A DNA stretch of 21,105 nt, taken from positions 1 to 21,105 of the forward strand of contig UREZ01000026.1 in assembly GCA_900547025.1 (NCBI GenBank). The letters are read 5' to 3'. The position numbers were made by a program, and so were the translations under genes. Below, in pieces: positions 1 through 7,465 of the stretch (the first letter of the stretch is position 1; each line of letters starts with the position of its first letter). The DNA comes from an uncultured Collinsella sp. (GTDB taxonomy: Bacteria; Actinomycetota; Coriobacteriia; Coriobacteriales; Coriobacteriaceae). The notes under the pieces are model-generated. The model saw only the letters and a list, made by a program, of their open reading frames with translations. It was not told where the DNA came from and ran no database searches.

Positions 1-3
1 GAC

Positions 4-26
4 GGAAAGCACATTAAGTGCTTTCC
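4..26. terminator. Perfect hairpin, probable terminator of a gene left of the window
   Basis: GGAAAGCAC and GTGCTTTCC form a perfect 9-bp stem around an ATTAA loop. On the plus strand it is followed by TTTG, a short T-tract, so it may end a gene lying to the left. No complete gene precedes it here, so its partner is unknown. From 27 to about 200 I see no convincing gene or structure. Confidence 0.45.
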
Positions 27-200
27 TTTGCGTGCGGAACTCGCGACAAACTTAACCCCCGCCCTCAGCCCCGGAGACCCTCCCTGCCGTCACTTTGTCC
101 AAACAGTTCTTGCTCCTCGCCGCTTCCGCGGCTCGAGGTCCCCGTTCTCCGCGGTGGGATTGGTCTGATTATTCTTGTTGAAACTCGGCCTTTGGCTCAT

Positions 201-238
201 AAAAAACGGGAGATGCGGTTTTACATCCCCCGTTTTTG
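201..238. terminator. Bidirectional rho-independent terminator
   Basis: AAAACGGG-A-GATG pairs with CATC-C-CCCGTTTT, one mismatch in a stem of about 13 bp, with an A-run on one side and a T-run on the other. Read on the minus strand it lies directly after the metallophosphoesterase stop and ends in six Ts. Read on the plus strand it also ends in TTTTT, so it could serve a convergent gene. Confidence 0.8.
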
Positions 239-244
239 TTGCGG

Positions 245-712
245 TTAGTCTAGGTCAATAAACTTGGTGCTTATGATCTTGCCGTCTTTTACTAGCATTC
301 TGGCCATGGTGGGGCCTCGGGTGCCTCTGGGGTAGCTGGCGCTGCCCGGGTTGAGGACTAAGCAACGGCCCACTTGGGCTTCTTTGGTTACGTGGGTGTG
401 GCCGTTGATGGCTACGTCTACGGATCCCACCGGAAGGTCTTCGCGGTAGTGGGCTACGGCGAATTTAAGGCCTTCGTAGGTAAAGAGCGCAAGACGGTCT
501 ACATCGGGGCCGTAGTCGCGGTAGTAATCGTTGTTGCCCAGTACGGCCCGCACGGGGGCGATGGTGCATAGGTGCTCGTAGTCCATCTCTGACGTGAGGT
601 CGCCGGCGTGGATAATCAGGTCTGCGCCCTCAAGCTCATCCAGGAGCGCAGGCGATAAATAGCCGTGGGTGTCCGAGATGATGTCGATACGCTTGGCGCT
701 TGCACTGTTCAT
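245..712 (-). CDS. YfcE-like metallophosphoesterase
   Basis: A 155-residue protein of the calcineurin-like YfcE/MJ0936 type, a single-domain cytosolic phosphodiesterase using two metal ions. The full metal-site pattern is visible: SDTHG (Asp14, His16), HAGD (Asp38), GNND (Asn60-Asn61), a His at 88, GHTH (His105, His107), then NPGS. The length matches the family, which acts in vitro on model phosphodiesters; the physiological substrate is usually unknown and cannot be told here. The ATG at 712 is preceded by GGAAGGG at about 5 nt, supporting this start. The gene sits just 40 nt after the terminator of the upstream response-regulator gene, leaving little room for its own promoter, and is followed by a strong terminator. 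Family assignment is firm, substrate unknown. Confidence 0.93.
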   Translation of the reverse strand: MNSASAKRIDIISDTHGYLSPALLDELEGADLIIHAGDLTSEMDYEHLCTIAPVRAVLGNNDYYRDYGPDVDRLALFTYEGLKFAVAHYREDLPVGSVDVAINGHTHVTKEAQVGRCLVLNPGSASYPRGTRGPTMARMLVKDGKIISTKFIDLD

Positions 713-751
713 GGGATCCCTTCCGCAAAAAACGATTCGGCAGATACATAC

Positions 752-801
752 AAAAAGGCCCCACGCCTCCGCAGACGATAGGTCTACAGGGCTGCGGGGC
801 C
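752..801 (-). terminator. Terminator of the first LytTR operon
   Basis: On the minus strand GGCCCC pairs with GGGGCC, followed at once by TTTTT. The interior can extend the stem with imperfect pairs (CGCAG with CTGCG). It starts a few bases after the stop of the response regulator and precedes the metallophosphoesterase. Confidence 0.75.
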
Positions 802-807
802 AGTGTG

Positions 808-1524
808 CTAGAGACTCAGGGCCTTCTTAAGCGGCACGACGCGGCGGCGCGAAACCGGCACGCGTTCGTCGACGCCCGTAATGCCCAGCTGGATGGCGCC
901 CGAGGGCACCGTCTCCACATCCGTGACGCACGCCAAGTTGACGATATAGCGGCGGTGAACACGGAAGAAGCCAAAGTCGCAGAGCTTGGCCTCAAACTGC
1001 GCCAGCGAGGTCGTCGACAAAAAGCGATCATCGACGGTATAGATGCAGGAGTAATCGTCCTTGGCCATGATAAAGCGAATGTCGTCCACGGGAATGAGCA
1101 CCTTGCGGCCGCCCTTTTCCACCGGGATACGCTCGATGGTCACCTTGCTGTCCGTAACCGGCTTGGTGCGTTGCATGACCTTCTCGATCGCGCGATCCAA
1201 GCGAGCTTCCTCGACCGGCTTCATCAGATAATCGACGGCATCCACGTCGAATGCCTCGACCGCATGGTCACTATACGCAGTCACAAACACGATCGCCGGC
1301 GGATTTTTGAGCTTATGCAGCGCCTCGGCAAGTTGCAGGCCCGAGGCACCGGGCATCGAAATATCGAGAAACACGACATCCACGCGACTTTCCATAAGCA
1401 TCTCGATGGCGGAGCGGACGCTCGACGCCTCAGTGATCGTGCCGATCTTGCCCGTTTGCTCGAGCAGGAAGCGAAGCTCCGAGCGAGCCGGCGCCTCATC
1501 ATCCACAATCATCGCACGCAGCAT
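808..1524 (-). CDS. LytTR-family response regulator (first system)
   Basis: A 238-residue response regulator with an N-terminal receiver domain (about residues 1-120) and a C-terminal LytTR DNA-binding domain (about 135-238). Receiver residues are complete: Asp8-Asp9, phospho-acceptor Asp54 in VFLDISMPG, Thr82 and Lys102. The LytTR part shows the family signature FFRVHRRYIVNL. I chose the ATG at 1524 because GAAAGG lies about 10 nt upstream; a longer reading from TTG at 1545 would bury that ribosome site inside the gene. It follows the sensor kinase by 72 nt and is the last gene of the operon. LytTR regulators bind short direct repeats and commonly control surface, bacteriocin or metabolite-uptake genes; the target here is unknown. 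Confidence 0.95.
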   Translation of the reverse strand: MLRAMIVDDEAPARSELRFLLEQTGKIGTITEASSVRSAIEMLMESRVDVVFLDISMPGASGLQLAEALHKLKNPPAIVFVTAYSDHAVEAFDVDAVDYLMKPVEEARLDRAIEKVMQRTKPVTDSKVTIERIPVEKGGRKVLIPVDDIRFIMAKDDYSCIYTVDDRFLSTTSLAQFEAKLCDFGFFRVHRRYIVNLACVTDVETVPSGAIQLGITGVDERVPVSRRRVVPLKKALSL

Positions 1525-1596
1525 AGGGATAAAACCTTTCGTCAACTAACTACGCCGGGCATCCGTCGCATGACGTTGAGCCCGTAGCCTTTTATT

Positions 1597-2940
1597 TTAC
1601 TCTTGAATGTCAAAGATGCTCTCTGACAAATCAAGATGAAGGAGCACTTTGGTGCCCTTGCCCGGCGCCGATTCGACACGCGTATAGGAGTGCGGCCCAT
1701 AAAAGCGATGGATGCGCTCCGAAATATTGTGCATGGCCACACCGGCGCCGCCACCCTGGGGAGAGCTGGCGTCGGGACGGGCAGAACGCTCGTCAAACAG
1801 TCTGGCGGCGGTACCCTCATCCATGCCCACGCCATTATCGGCCACGGCAATCAAGATTGCATCCTCGCCGTCTTGGTGAACGGTCACGTCGATCCTCAGG
1901 GCGTCGTCATCGCCCATACCATGACGCACGGCGTTCTCGACAATCGGCTGGATCACGAACGCCGGCACCAGCGTATCTTCCACGTCCTCGGACACATCGA
2001 ACGTCGCAAGCACGCGATCCTCGCCAAAGCGGGCCTTCTCAAAGGTAAGGTAGCGCTTGGTCTGTGCGACCTCGCGCGAGACCGGAATAAGCGATCCCGA
2101 GTTGTCGAGCGTGGCACGATAGAACGATGAGAACTCACGAAGCAGTTCGCGGGCCCGCAGCGGGTCGGTGCGTGTAAACGATGCAATGGTGTTCAGCGTG
2201 TTGAACAGGAAGTGCGGGTTAATCTGCGCCTGCAGCGCACGCACCTCGGCGCGCGCCGTGAGTTCCTTTTGCACCTCGAGCTCGTGGATGGCGAGCTGCG
2301 TGGACAAGATCTCGGCAAAGCCCGAGGCAAGCGCATACTGGGTACGGTCGACGGCGCGCGGGGTCTTGTAGTAGAACTTGAGCGTGCCGACGGTACGATC
2401 GCCCACCTTGATGGGGGCGATAATGCCGGCGGGGACTTGGTTGTGCGAGCCGTCCGAGCCCACGACATCCACCATACGGTTGAACGACTGCACGATGCCA
2501 TGTTCGATAACGTAGCGTGTGGCAAGCGTGTGGATGGGCGAATCGGGCAGCAGCTTTTCCTCAAACTCGCCCGCGCAGGCAAGCACGTTGTCCTCGTCGG
2601 TGATGGCCACCGTCATGGCGCGCGTCTCGGGCAAAATGCGCCGGCACACCAAACGCGCCGACTCCTGCGTCAGACCGCCCTTAATGTCCTCGAGCATGGC
2701 CGAGGCCACCGAGAGCGTCTCCTCGGTGTACTGGGAGCGCACCGAATCGGGATTGAGCGTCAAAAAGATAAAGATGCACAGAAAGATGCACAGCAGCGCG
2801 CAGGCAATCACCGTGGCGATCGGCTCGATACCGGTCACCAAGGCAAAAATAAAGTACACCAGCACACAAATGGCGCAGGCAACGGCAATGATGCGAAAGA
2901 TTGATATTGAACTATCGCGCTGGGCGCGGCGGTCGATCAT
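1597..2940 (-). CDS. LytS-like sensor histidine kinase (first system)
   Basis: A 447-residue membrane sensor kinase of the His_kinase (LytS/YehU) type. Two hydrophobic segments lie near residues 14-34 and 40-61, followed by a GAF-like region (about 85-215), the phospho-acceptor motif INPHFLFNTLNTI with His243, and a HATPase domain with N-box VENAVRHG (Asn336) and G-box ADNGVGMD. It lacks the five-segment LytS sensor domain, so it probably senses through the GAF-like domain or the membrane. It starts inside the glycosyltransferase stop (ATGA overlap) with GGAGG just upstream, so translation is probably coupled. Its partner is the LytTR regulator downstream. The ligand cannot be predicted. Confidence 0.94.
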   Translation of the reverse strand: MIDRRAQRDSSISIFRIIAVACAICVLVYFIFALVTGIEPIATVIACALLCIFLCIFIFLTLNPDSVRSQYTEETLSVASAMLEDIKGGLTQESARLVCRRILPETRAMTVAITDEDNVLACAGEFEEKLLPDSPIHTLATRYVIEHGIVQSFNRMVDVVGSDGSHNQVPAGIIAPIKVGDRTVGTLKFYYKTPRAVDRTQYALASGFAEILSTQLAIHELEVQKELTARAEVRALQAQINPHFLFNTLNTIASFTRTDPLRARELLREFSSFYRATLDNSGSLIPVSREVAQTKRYLTFEKARFGEDRVLATFDVSEDVEDTLVPAFVIQPIVENAVRHGMGDDDALRIDVTVHQDGEDAILIAVADNGVGMDEGTAARLFDERSARPDASSPQGGGAGVAMHNISERIHRFYGPHSYTRVESAPGKGTKVLLHLDLSESIFDIQE

Positions 2941-4124
2941 TCGGCCCCCTCCAGGATACTGATCAGTTGTGCGTCACGCCAAAGCCCGTCCATGATCTTG
3001 GGCCAAAAGCTCTGGAAACGCAGGTAGCTTGCAGCGTTTTGGCGCGCATAGGCCTTTGCCTCGTCGATACCATGGCGCCAGATGCGCAGGTAGCCCTCAT
3101 GCTCGCGGGTAAACACGCTGCGGACCATAGCGGTCTTGCGCACGCGGTCGTCGAGCTCGCGCGAAATCCACGGGCCCGGGTAGGGCATGAGCGATGCCGC
3201 CGTAACGGGAATGAGCTCCTTTTGATGCGCGGCGAATGTCAACTTGGCCCGTTCGTAGTACCAACGGTATACATCCTGCATAAAGCGCGGTGAGCGCTTT
3301 TCGGACTCCGGAGGCAGATGGCGCACGGTCCACTCGTTATCGAACCACACGTCGTAGCCAAACATGCGCATGTTAAAGAGGTAATCCAAGTCCTCGCCGC
3401 GGGTGATAAACGGGTCAAAGGCCACACGCGTAAAGGCGCGGGCGTGCAGGGCCATCAGGCCGCCGCACACGTAGTTGGAGCGCGAGATGCGGGTGCCCGA
3501 AAGCGCCTTTTTCATCCAACGGTTGAACTCGATGCGCTTGGTCCACCAACGATGGCAGATGCCCGCCTTGTCCGTGGGAGCCAGCGGCGAGCCGTCGCGA
3601 TCGTAGAAATAGCCGCTCTTGACCAAGATCGGCAAGCCCTGACGCGTCTGCTGCCCCAACGCATAGGTCGCGCGCTTCATAAAGTCGGCGTCGATGACAG
3701 TCTCATCGTCATCCAAGAAGATAACCGCGTCATGCCCCAGCACAGCGGCGCAGGCTAGCCCCATATTGCGGATGGCACCGTAGCCTCGCAGGCTCACGCA
3801 CTCGCCCGAACCCTTGGGCGCGATCTGAGCAACCCGGTCTGCGATGCGCGAGGCCTGGGTGTTGGTGACAACGGTGACCTTGAGCGTGGGATGCGCGTCG
3901 ACAATCTCGTGCACGCGCAGCGACACATCGGCTGTGGCAGAAACGGGACAGACCACCAAAAGGATGATGCGCGGGATGTCACGTACCTGCTCAAGCGAGG
4001 CCAGGCAGCGGTCGAGTTCGGGATTGTCGGCGTTGAGTCGCGTCGAATGGTCATAGGTGCCAGGGGCGTTTGCGCAAGCGTCATCGCCCGCCCAATACGT
4101 TGGAATCACGACTGTGGCGTTCAT
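2937..4124 (-). CDS. Family 2-like glycosyltransferase
   Basis: A 395-residue GT-A-fold glycosyltransferase. It begins MNATVVIPTYWAG, the usual nucleotide-sugar-binding strand, and has the metal-binding DxD-type motif FLDDDE (Asp138-140) and an ED catalytic-base motif in RGEDLDYLFNMR. No membrane segments are evident, so it is probably cytosolic or peripheral. The sugar donor and acceptor cannot be read from the sequence; cell-wall polysaccharide or glycolipid work is typical of the family. GGGAGGG precedes the ATG. It is the first gene of an operon with a sensor kinase and response regulator and overlaps the kinase by 4 nt, an unusual pairing that suggests a link between the signalling system and the cell surface. 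Confidence 0.85.
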   Translation of the reverse strand: MNATVVIPTYWAGDDACANAPGTYDHSTRLNADNPELDRCLASLEQVRDIPRIILLVVCPVSATADVSLRVHEIVDAHPTLKVTVVTNTQASRIADRVAQIAPKGSGECVSLRGYGAIRNMGLACAAVLGHDAVIFLDDDETVIDADFMKRATYALGQQTRQGLPILVKSGYFYDRDGSPLAPTDKAGICHRWWTKRIEFNRWMKKALSGTRISRSNYVCGGLMALHARAFTRVAFDPFITRGEDLDYLFNMRMFGYDVWFDNEWTVRHLPPESEKRSPRFMQDVYRWYYERAKLTFAAHQKELIPVTAASLMPYPGPWISRELDDRVRKTAMVRSVFTREHEGYLRIWRHGIDEAKAYARQNAASYLRFQSFWPKIMDGLWRDAQLISILEGAE

Positions 4125-4145
4125 GCCTTACCCTCCCTGCAACAC

Positions 4146-4180
4146 AAAAACGGGACGCCGCCAAACACAGGCGACGCCCC
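4146..4180 (-). terminator. Strong terminator between MFS gene and glycosyltransferase operon
   Basis: On the minus strand GGGGCGTCGCC and GGCGGCGTCCC pair over 11 positions (two as G-U), with a TGTGTTT loop and a GTTTTTG tail. It ends the MFS gene about 115 nt after its stop. It also lies only 22 nt before the glycosyltransferase start, so transcripts starting upstream must pass it. Confidence 0.85.
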
Positions 4181-4197
4181 GCGACCTAGCTGATTCC

Positions 4198-4248
4198 ATC
4201 ATACCCACTTGGGCAAATCATTGCTCGCAAGTCGCAATGTTTATTGCG
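4198..4248 (-). promoter_or_regulatory. Candidate promoter and operator for the glycosyltransferase-LytTR operon
   Basis: On the minus strand TATGAT (4203-4198) matches the -10 consensus at five of six bases, but no good -35 box is placed 16-18 nt upstream. About 35 nt further up is a perfect 6-bp inverted repeat, CGCAAT-AAAC-ATTGCG (4248-4233), placed where an activator would bind. Transcription from here would begin about 10 nt before the terminator hairpin. This is inference from spacing only. Confidence 0.3.
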
Positions 4249-4295
4249 GATAACCCCAAAAGAGTACCGTGGACAGGCACAATAGCCGCTCGCTC

Positions 4296-5555
4296 CTATG
4301 CGGCATGCTCTGCTGCCCGAGTCATGCGGGACAGGCGAACCAGCAGCATAAAGCCAACGATCAGCAGCACGCCAATAGAAAGGACGCCCAGCGACGGGTT
4401 GCCGGTCAGCGAGGTAACGACCGACACCAGGAAGGTACCCATGACGCTTGCATAACGACCAAAGATGTCAAAGAAGCCGTAGTACTCGTTGGACTTTTCC
4501 TTGGGGATAATGCGACCAAAGTAGCTACGGCTGAGCGCCTGCACGCCGCCCTGGAACAGGCCGACCATAATGGCAAGCACCCAGAACTCAAAGGCGGTCT
4601 TTAGGAAGAACGCGGCGAACAGCACAATGCCCATGTAGGCGGCGACCGCCACCAGGATCATGTTGAGCGTGCCCACGCGTCCGGCGAGCTTGCCGTAGAT
4701 GATGGCGGACGGAAAGGCCACGAACTGCGTAACGAGCAGCGCCAGTACCAGCTGGGTCGAATCGATGCCCAAAGCCGAGCCGTAGCTGGTAGCCATGGAA
4801 ATGACCGTGTGGACGCCATCGATATAGAAGAAGAACGCAATCATGTAGACCAGCACGGTCTTGTTGTGGGCGATCTCGCGCATGGTGTGTCCGACCTCGG
4901 AGAACACACCGCCAACGATGTGGCCGATGGTGTCCTCGGGACCGCGCTCGCGACCATACTTTTGCTTATAGGTGTGAATGAGCGGCAGGGTAAAGATGAG
5001 CCACCAGGCACCAGTGATGATAAAAGAAAGACGCGTTGCCAGCATGGTGGGGACGCCAAGAGCGGGGCCACCCATGATGAGCGCCAGGCAGATGACGAAC
5101 GGCACGGTGGAACCGATGTAGCCCCAGGCATAACCCGAGCTGGACACGGCGTCCATGCGCTCGTCGGTGGTAACGTCGGGCAGCATGGCGTCGTAGAACG
5201 TCATAGAAGAGTTAAGGCCGATGGTGCACAGCACGTACACGGTCAAAAATGCCATGGCGGACATTGGGATAGCCTGCGCCAGGCAAAGAACCAGGCCCGT
5301 GAGGAAAAAGCCCAAGAAGAACTTGATTTTGTTGCCAGCGTAGTCGGCAAGTGCGCCCAGAATGGGCATGAGCATGGCGATGACCAGCGAGGCGATCGTC
5401 TGTGCATTGCCCCAGGCGACCACCAGGTCGGCCGAGGAAGCGCCGGTATTGATGGCGTTAAAGTAAATGGGCACCACCGAGGTATTGAGCAGCACGAGGG
5501 CCGAGTTGCCCACATCGTACATAACCCAGTTACGCTCGAGCTTGGTGTATTTCAT
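4296..5555 (-). CDS. MFS transporter, UMF1/Atg22-like family
   Basis: A 419-residue integral membrane transporter with about 11-12 hydrophobic segments. The opening KLERNWVMYDVGNSA is the hallmark of the UMF1 (Atg22-like) branch of the major facilitator superfamily, related to yeast vacuolar amino-acid effluxers. Conserved acidic and Gly-rich loops, such as GALADYAGNK after the second segment, support this. Bacterial members have no settled substrate; amino-acid or metabolite efflux is a guess. GAAGGGG about 8 nt before the ATG supports the start. It follows the phospholipase C-like gene by about 100 nt without an obvious terminator and is itself followed by a strong one, so it is probably the last gene of that operon. 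Confidence 0.9.
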   Translation of the reverse strand: MKYTKLERNWVMYDVGNSALVLLNTSVVPIYFNAINTGASSADLVVAWGNAQTIASLVIAMLMPILGALADYAGNKIKFFLGFFLTGLVLCLAQAIPMSAMAFLTVYVLCTIGLNSSMTFYDAMLPDVTTDERMDAVSSSGYAWGYIGSTVPFVICLALIMGGPALGVPTMLATRLSFIITGAWWLIFTLPLIHTYKQKYGRERGPEDTIGHIVGGVFSEVGHTMREIAHNKTVLVYMIAFFFYIDGVHTVISMATSYGSALGIDSTQLVLALLVTQFVAFPSAIIYGKLAGRVGTLNMILVAVAAYMGIVLFAAFFLKTAFEFWVLAIMVGLFQGGVQALSRSYFGRIIPKEKSNEYYGFFDIFGRYASVMGTFLVSVVTSLTGNPSLGVLSIGVLLIVGFMLLVRLSRMTRAAEHAA

Positions 5556-5656
5556 GGACAGGGCCCCTTCGTATTCGCCCGATATGCAGTTAGTTCATCG
5601 TACCCCAATTGTCCAGAGGCGCCGGTAAGGATTCGGCAAAGGGGCACGCACGAGCC

Positions 5657-6601
5657 CTACTCCTCGCGGTCGAACTCTTCGTCGGCGCCGAGCACGCGAC
5701 CGCTGTAATTGACGTGGTTGGTCACGGCTTCCATATCGCCGGTCTCGATAAAGCGGGCGACGGTGAGCTCGTAATCGAGCAGTGCGCGGTCAAAGACCTC
5801 GGGGAAGCTCTCGGTCGAGGCTTCATCGGTAAAGGGGCTCTTCCATGCCAAGTGGCCCAGATTGCCGGTACGCTCGGGCAGCTCGGTCGTCACGCGGTGC
5901 GCAAGGCCGTCGAGCAGCGAATAATCGTGCACCAAGCCCTCGAGCAGGGCAATCGCGCGCGTCTTGGCCGAACCGGCGGGCTCGATAGTGCGGTAGAGCA
6001 GCTGCATGTCGGCTACGGCGCCGCCGTACTCTCCCACCGGGATATCGATGCCGTACACGCGTCCGGCAACATAGCTCATCAGCACACCGGCAACGCGATT
6101 GATGCGGTCGGTAGTGACGATCTCGCCCGCCGGCGGACAATCCTCGACCGTAGCCCCATCGCGCTTGAGCTGCAGCATCAGCACGTCCAGGTCGCTTTCG
6201 AGCACGGCATGAACTTGACTGCCCGAAGCCTCGAGCTCGGGATCGGACTCGACAATGCCAAACTGCTGCTCGTAGACAAAGGGGTGGGCATTGCGATCGA
6301 GCACATAGTGCGACAGCAGGCCCAGCGCAAAGGCACGACCCAGATTGGCATCGCGCGGCTGCAGGTGCGACACGCCGTCGCGCAGGCACGAGAACTGGCG
6401 CGACATGCGCGAGCGATGCATGACCTGAGCAAGCGACATGCAGTCGGAAATGCGCGGCGTGAGCATGTGGAAGAAAAACGGGTCGGGACCTTGGTTTCCC
6501 AGGATAAAGGCGATGCGCTCCTCGTCGGACGTGATAACGCCCTGCGGAAGACGGTCGATGCTTTCCTCGCCAAACAGATGATGCGTAATGAGCGCGGGCA
6601 T
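5657..6601 (-). CDS. Zinc-dependent phospholipase C-like protein
   Basis: A 314-residue protein resembling the Zn-dependent phospholipase C / S1-P1 nuclease fold. Its N-terminal half carries the expected His and Asp motifs: PALITHHLFG, GNQGPDPFFF and GLLSHYVLDRNAHPF. In this family such residues bind three zinc ions. No signal peptide or membrane segment is visible, unlike secreted clostridial alpha-toxins, so it is probably an intracellular, uncharacterised housekeeping member; lipase activity should not be assumed. The C-terminal half is rich in acidic residues and not recognised. AAAGGA precedes the ATG at 6 nt. It lies 91 nt after the second LytTR regulator and 101 nt before the MFS gene, with no clear terminator on either side. 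Confidence 0.75.
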   Translation of the reverse strand: MPALITHHLFGEESIDRLPQGVITSDEERIAFILGNQGPDPFFFHMLTPRISDCMSLAQVMHRSRMSRQFSCLRDGVSHLQPRDANLGRAFALGLLSHYVLDRNAHPFVYEQQFGIVESDPELEASGSQVHAVLESDLDVLMLQLKRDGATVEDCPPAGEIVTTDRINRVAGVLMSYVAGRVYGIDIPVGEYGGAVADMQLLYRTIEPAGSAKTRAIALLEGLVHDYSLLDGLAHRVTTELPERTGNLGHLAWKSPFTDEASTESFPEVFDRALLDYELTVARFIETGDMEAVTNHVNYSGRVLGADEEFDREE

Positions 6602-6692
6602 AATAATCCTTTCGATTTCATTCGATGCAATCCATTATGCCCACCGCACAGTCATGCCAAACCTGTAACGGCAAACGATGGCACACCGACCC

Positions 6693-7427
6693 TTACGCAA
6701 GCCCCAAGTGCGATTTGACCTCGGCAGCGCGACGGCGGGACACGGGCACCGTCGAGGTTACGCGATCGAGCCTGAGCTCCATCAGGCCCGTGGAGCCGAT
6801 CTCGACATTATGCACGTCTTCCAAATTAACCAGATAGCTGCGGTGGACGCGGATAAAGCCCTCGGAGGCCAGGCGACGCTCGAGCGAGGAAATCGACTCA
6901 TTGATCAGGTATGTTCCCTCGGCGCAGACGGCGTTGCAAAAATCGGCGCGCGCCTCAAAGTAGCAGACATCCGCCACGGGAATGAACACCTTTTTGCCCC
7001 CGCGATCCACCGTCAGGCGCAAAGGCTGGCGCGGAGCATGGACGACACGGCGAGCACCCAGGGCAGTCTCGATCTTGTCGAGCGCCTTTGACAAGCGGGC
7101 ATCCTCGACCGGCTTGACGACATAATCGACAGCATCGAGGTTATAGGCATCGGCCGCATACTCGGCAAATGCCGTCACAAACACCACGACCGGCGGCCTC
7201 TTTAGGTTTTGCAAGGTCTCGGCAAGCTCAATTCCCGAGCGACCGGGCATGGTAATGTCTAAAAACAGCACGTCGGGCTTGCTCGACAGAATCAACTCCA
7301 CGGCTTCGGTGACATTGCCCGCCTCGGCAATCTGACCCACACGTGCATCCTTTTCCAACAGATAGCGTAGCTCAGCCCTAATTGGGGGCTCGTCATCAAC
7401 CACCAGGATGTTCCAGCCTTCGGACAT
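6693..7427 (-). CDS. LytTR-family response regulator (second system)
   Basis: A 244-residue receiver plus LytTR regulator, paralogous to the one at 808-1524. Receiver residues are Asp11-Asp12, phospho-acceptor Asp57 in LFLDITMPGRSG, then VTAFAEYA and the Lys in VVKPVEDARL. The LytTR domain shows FIRVHRSYLVNL followed by VPVSRRRAAEVK, nearly the same ending as the first regulator (VPVSRRRVVPLK). GAGGGG about 9 nt upstream supports the ATG. It follows its sensor kinase by 38 nt. The close match in the DNA-binding domain suggests related target sequences and possible cross-talk between the two systems. Confidence 0.95.
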   Translation of the reverse strand: MSEGWNILVVDDEPPIRAELRYLLEKDARVGQIAEAGNVTEAVELILSSKPDVLFLDITMPGRSGIELAETLQNLKRPPVVVFVTAFAEYAADAYNLDAVDYVVKPVEDARLSKALDKIETALGARRVVHAPRQPLRLTVDRGGKKVFIPVADVCYFEARADFCNAVCAEGTYLINESISSLERRLASEGFIRVHRSYLVNLEDVHNVEIGSTGLMELRLDRVTSTVPVSRRRAAEVKSHLGLA

Positions 7428-7465
7428 ATGCGCTTCCCCTCTTTTTCTCTCAATCCAACCGCGTG

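Noticed and set aside
18..248. 76-codon plus-strand ORF at the left end
   Set aside because: It starts inside a hairpin and runs through a terminator; no ribosome site and no family resemblance.
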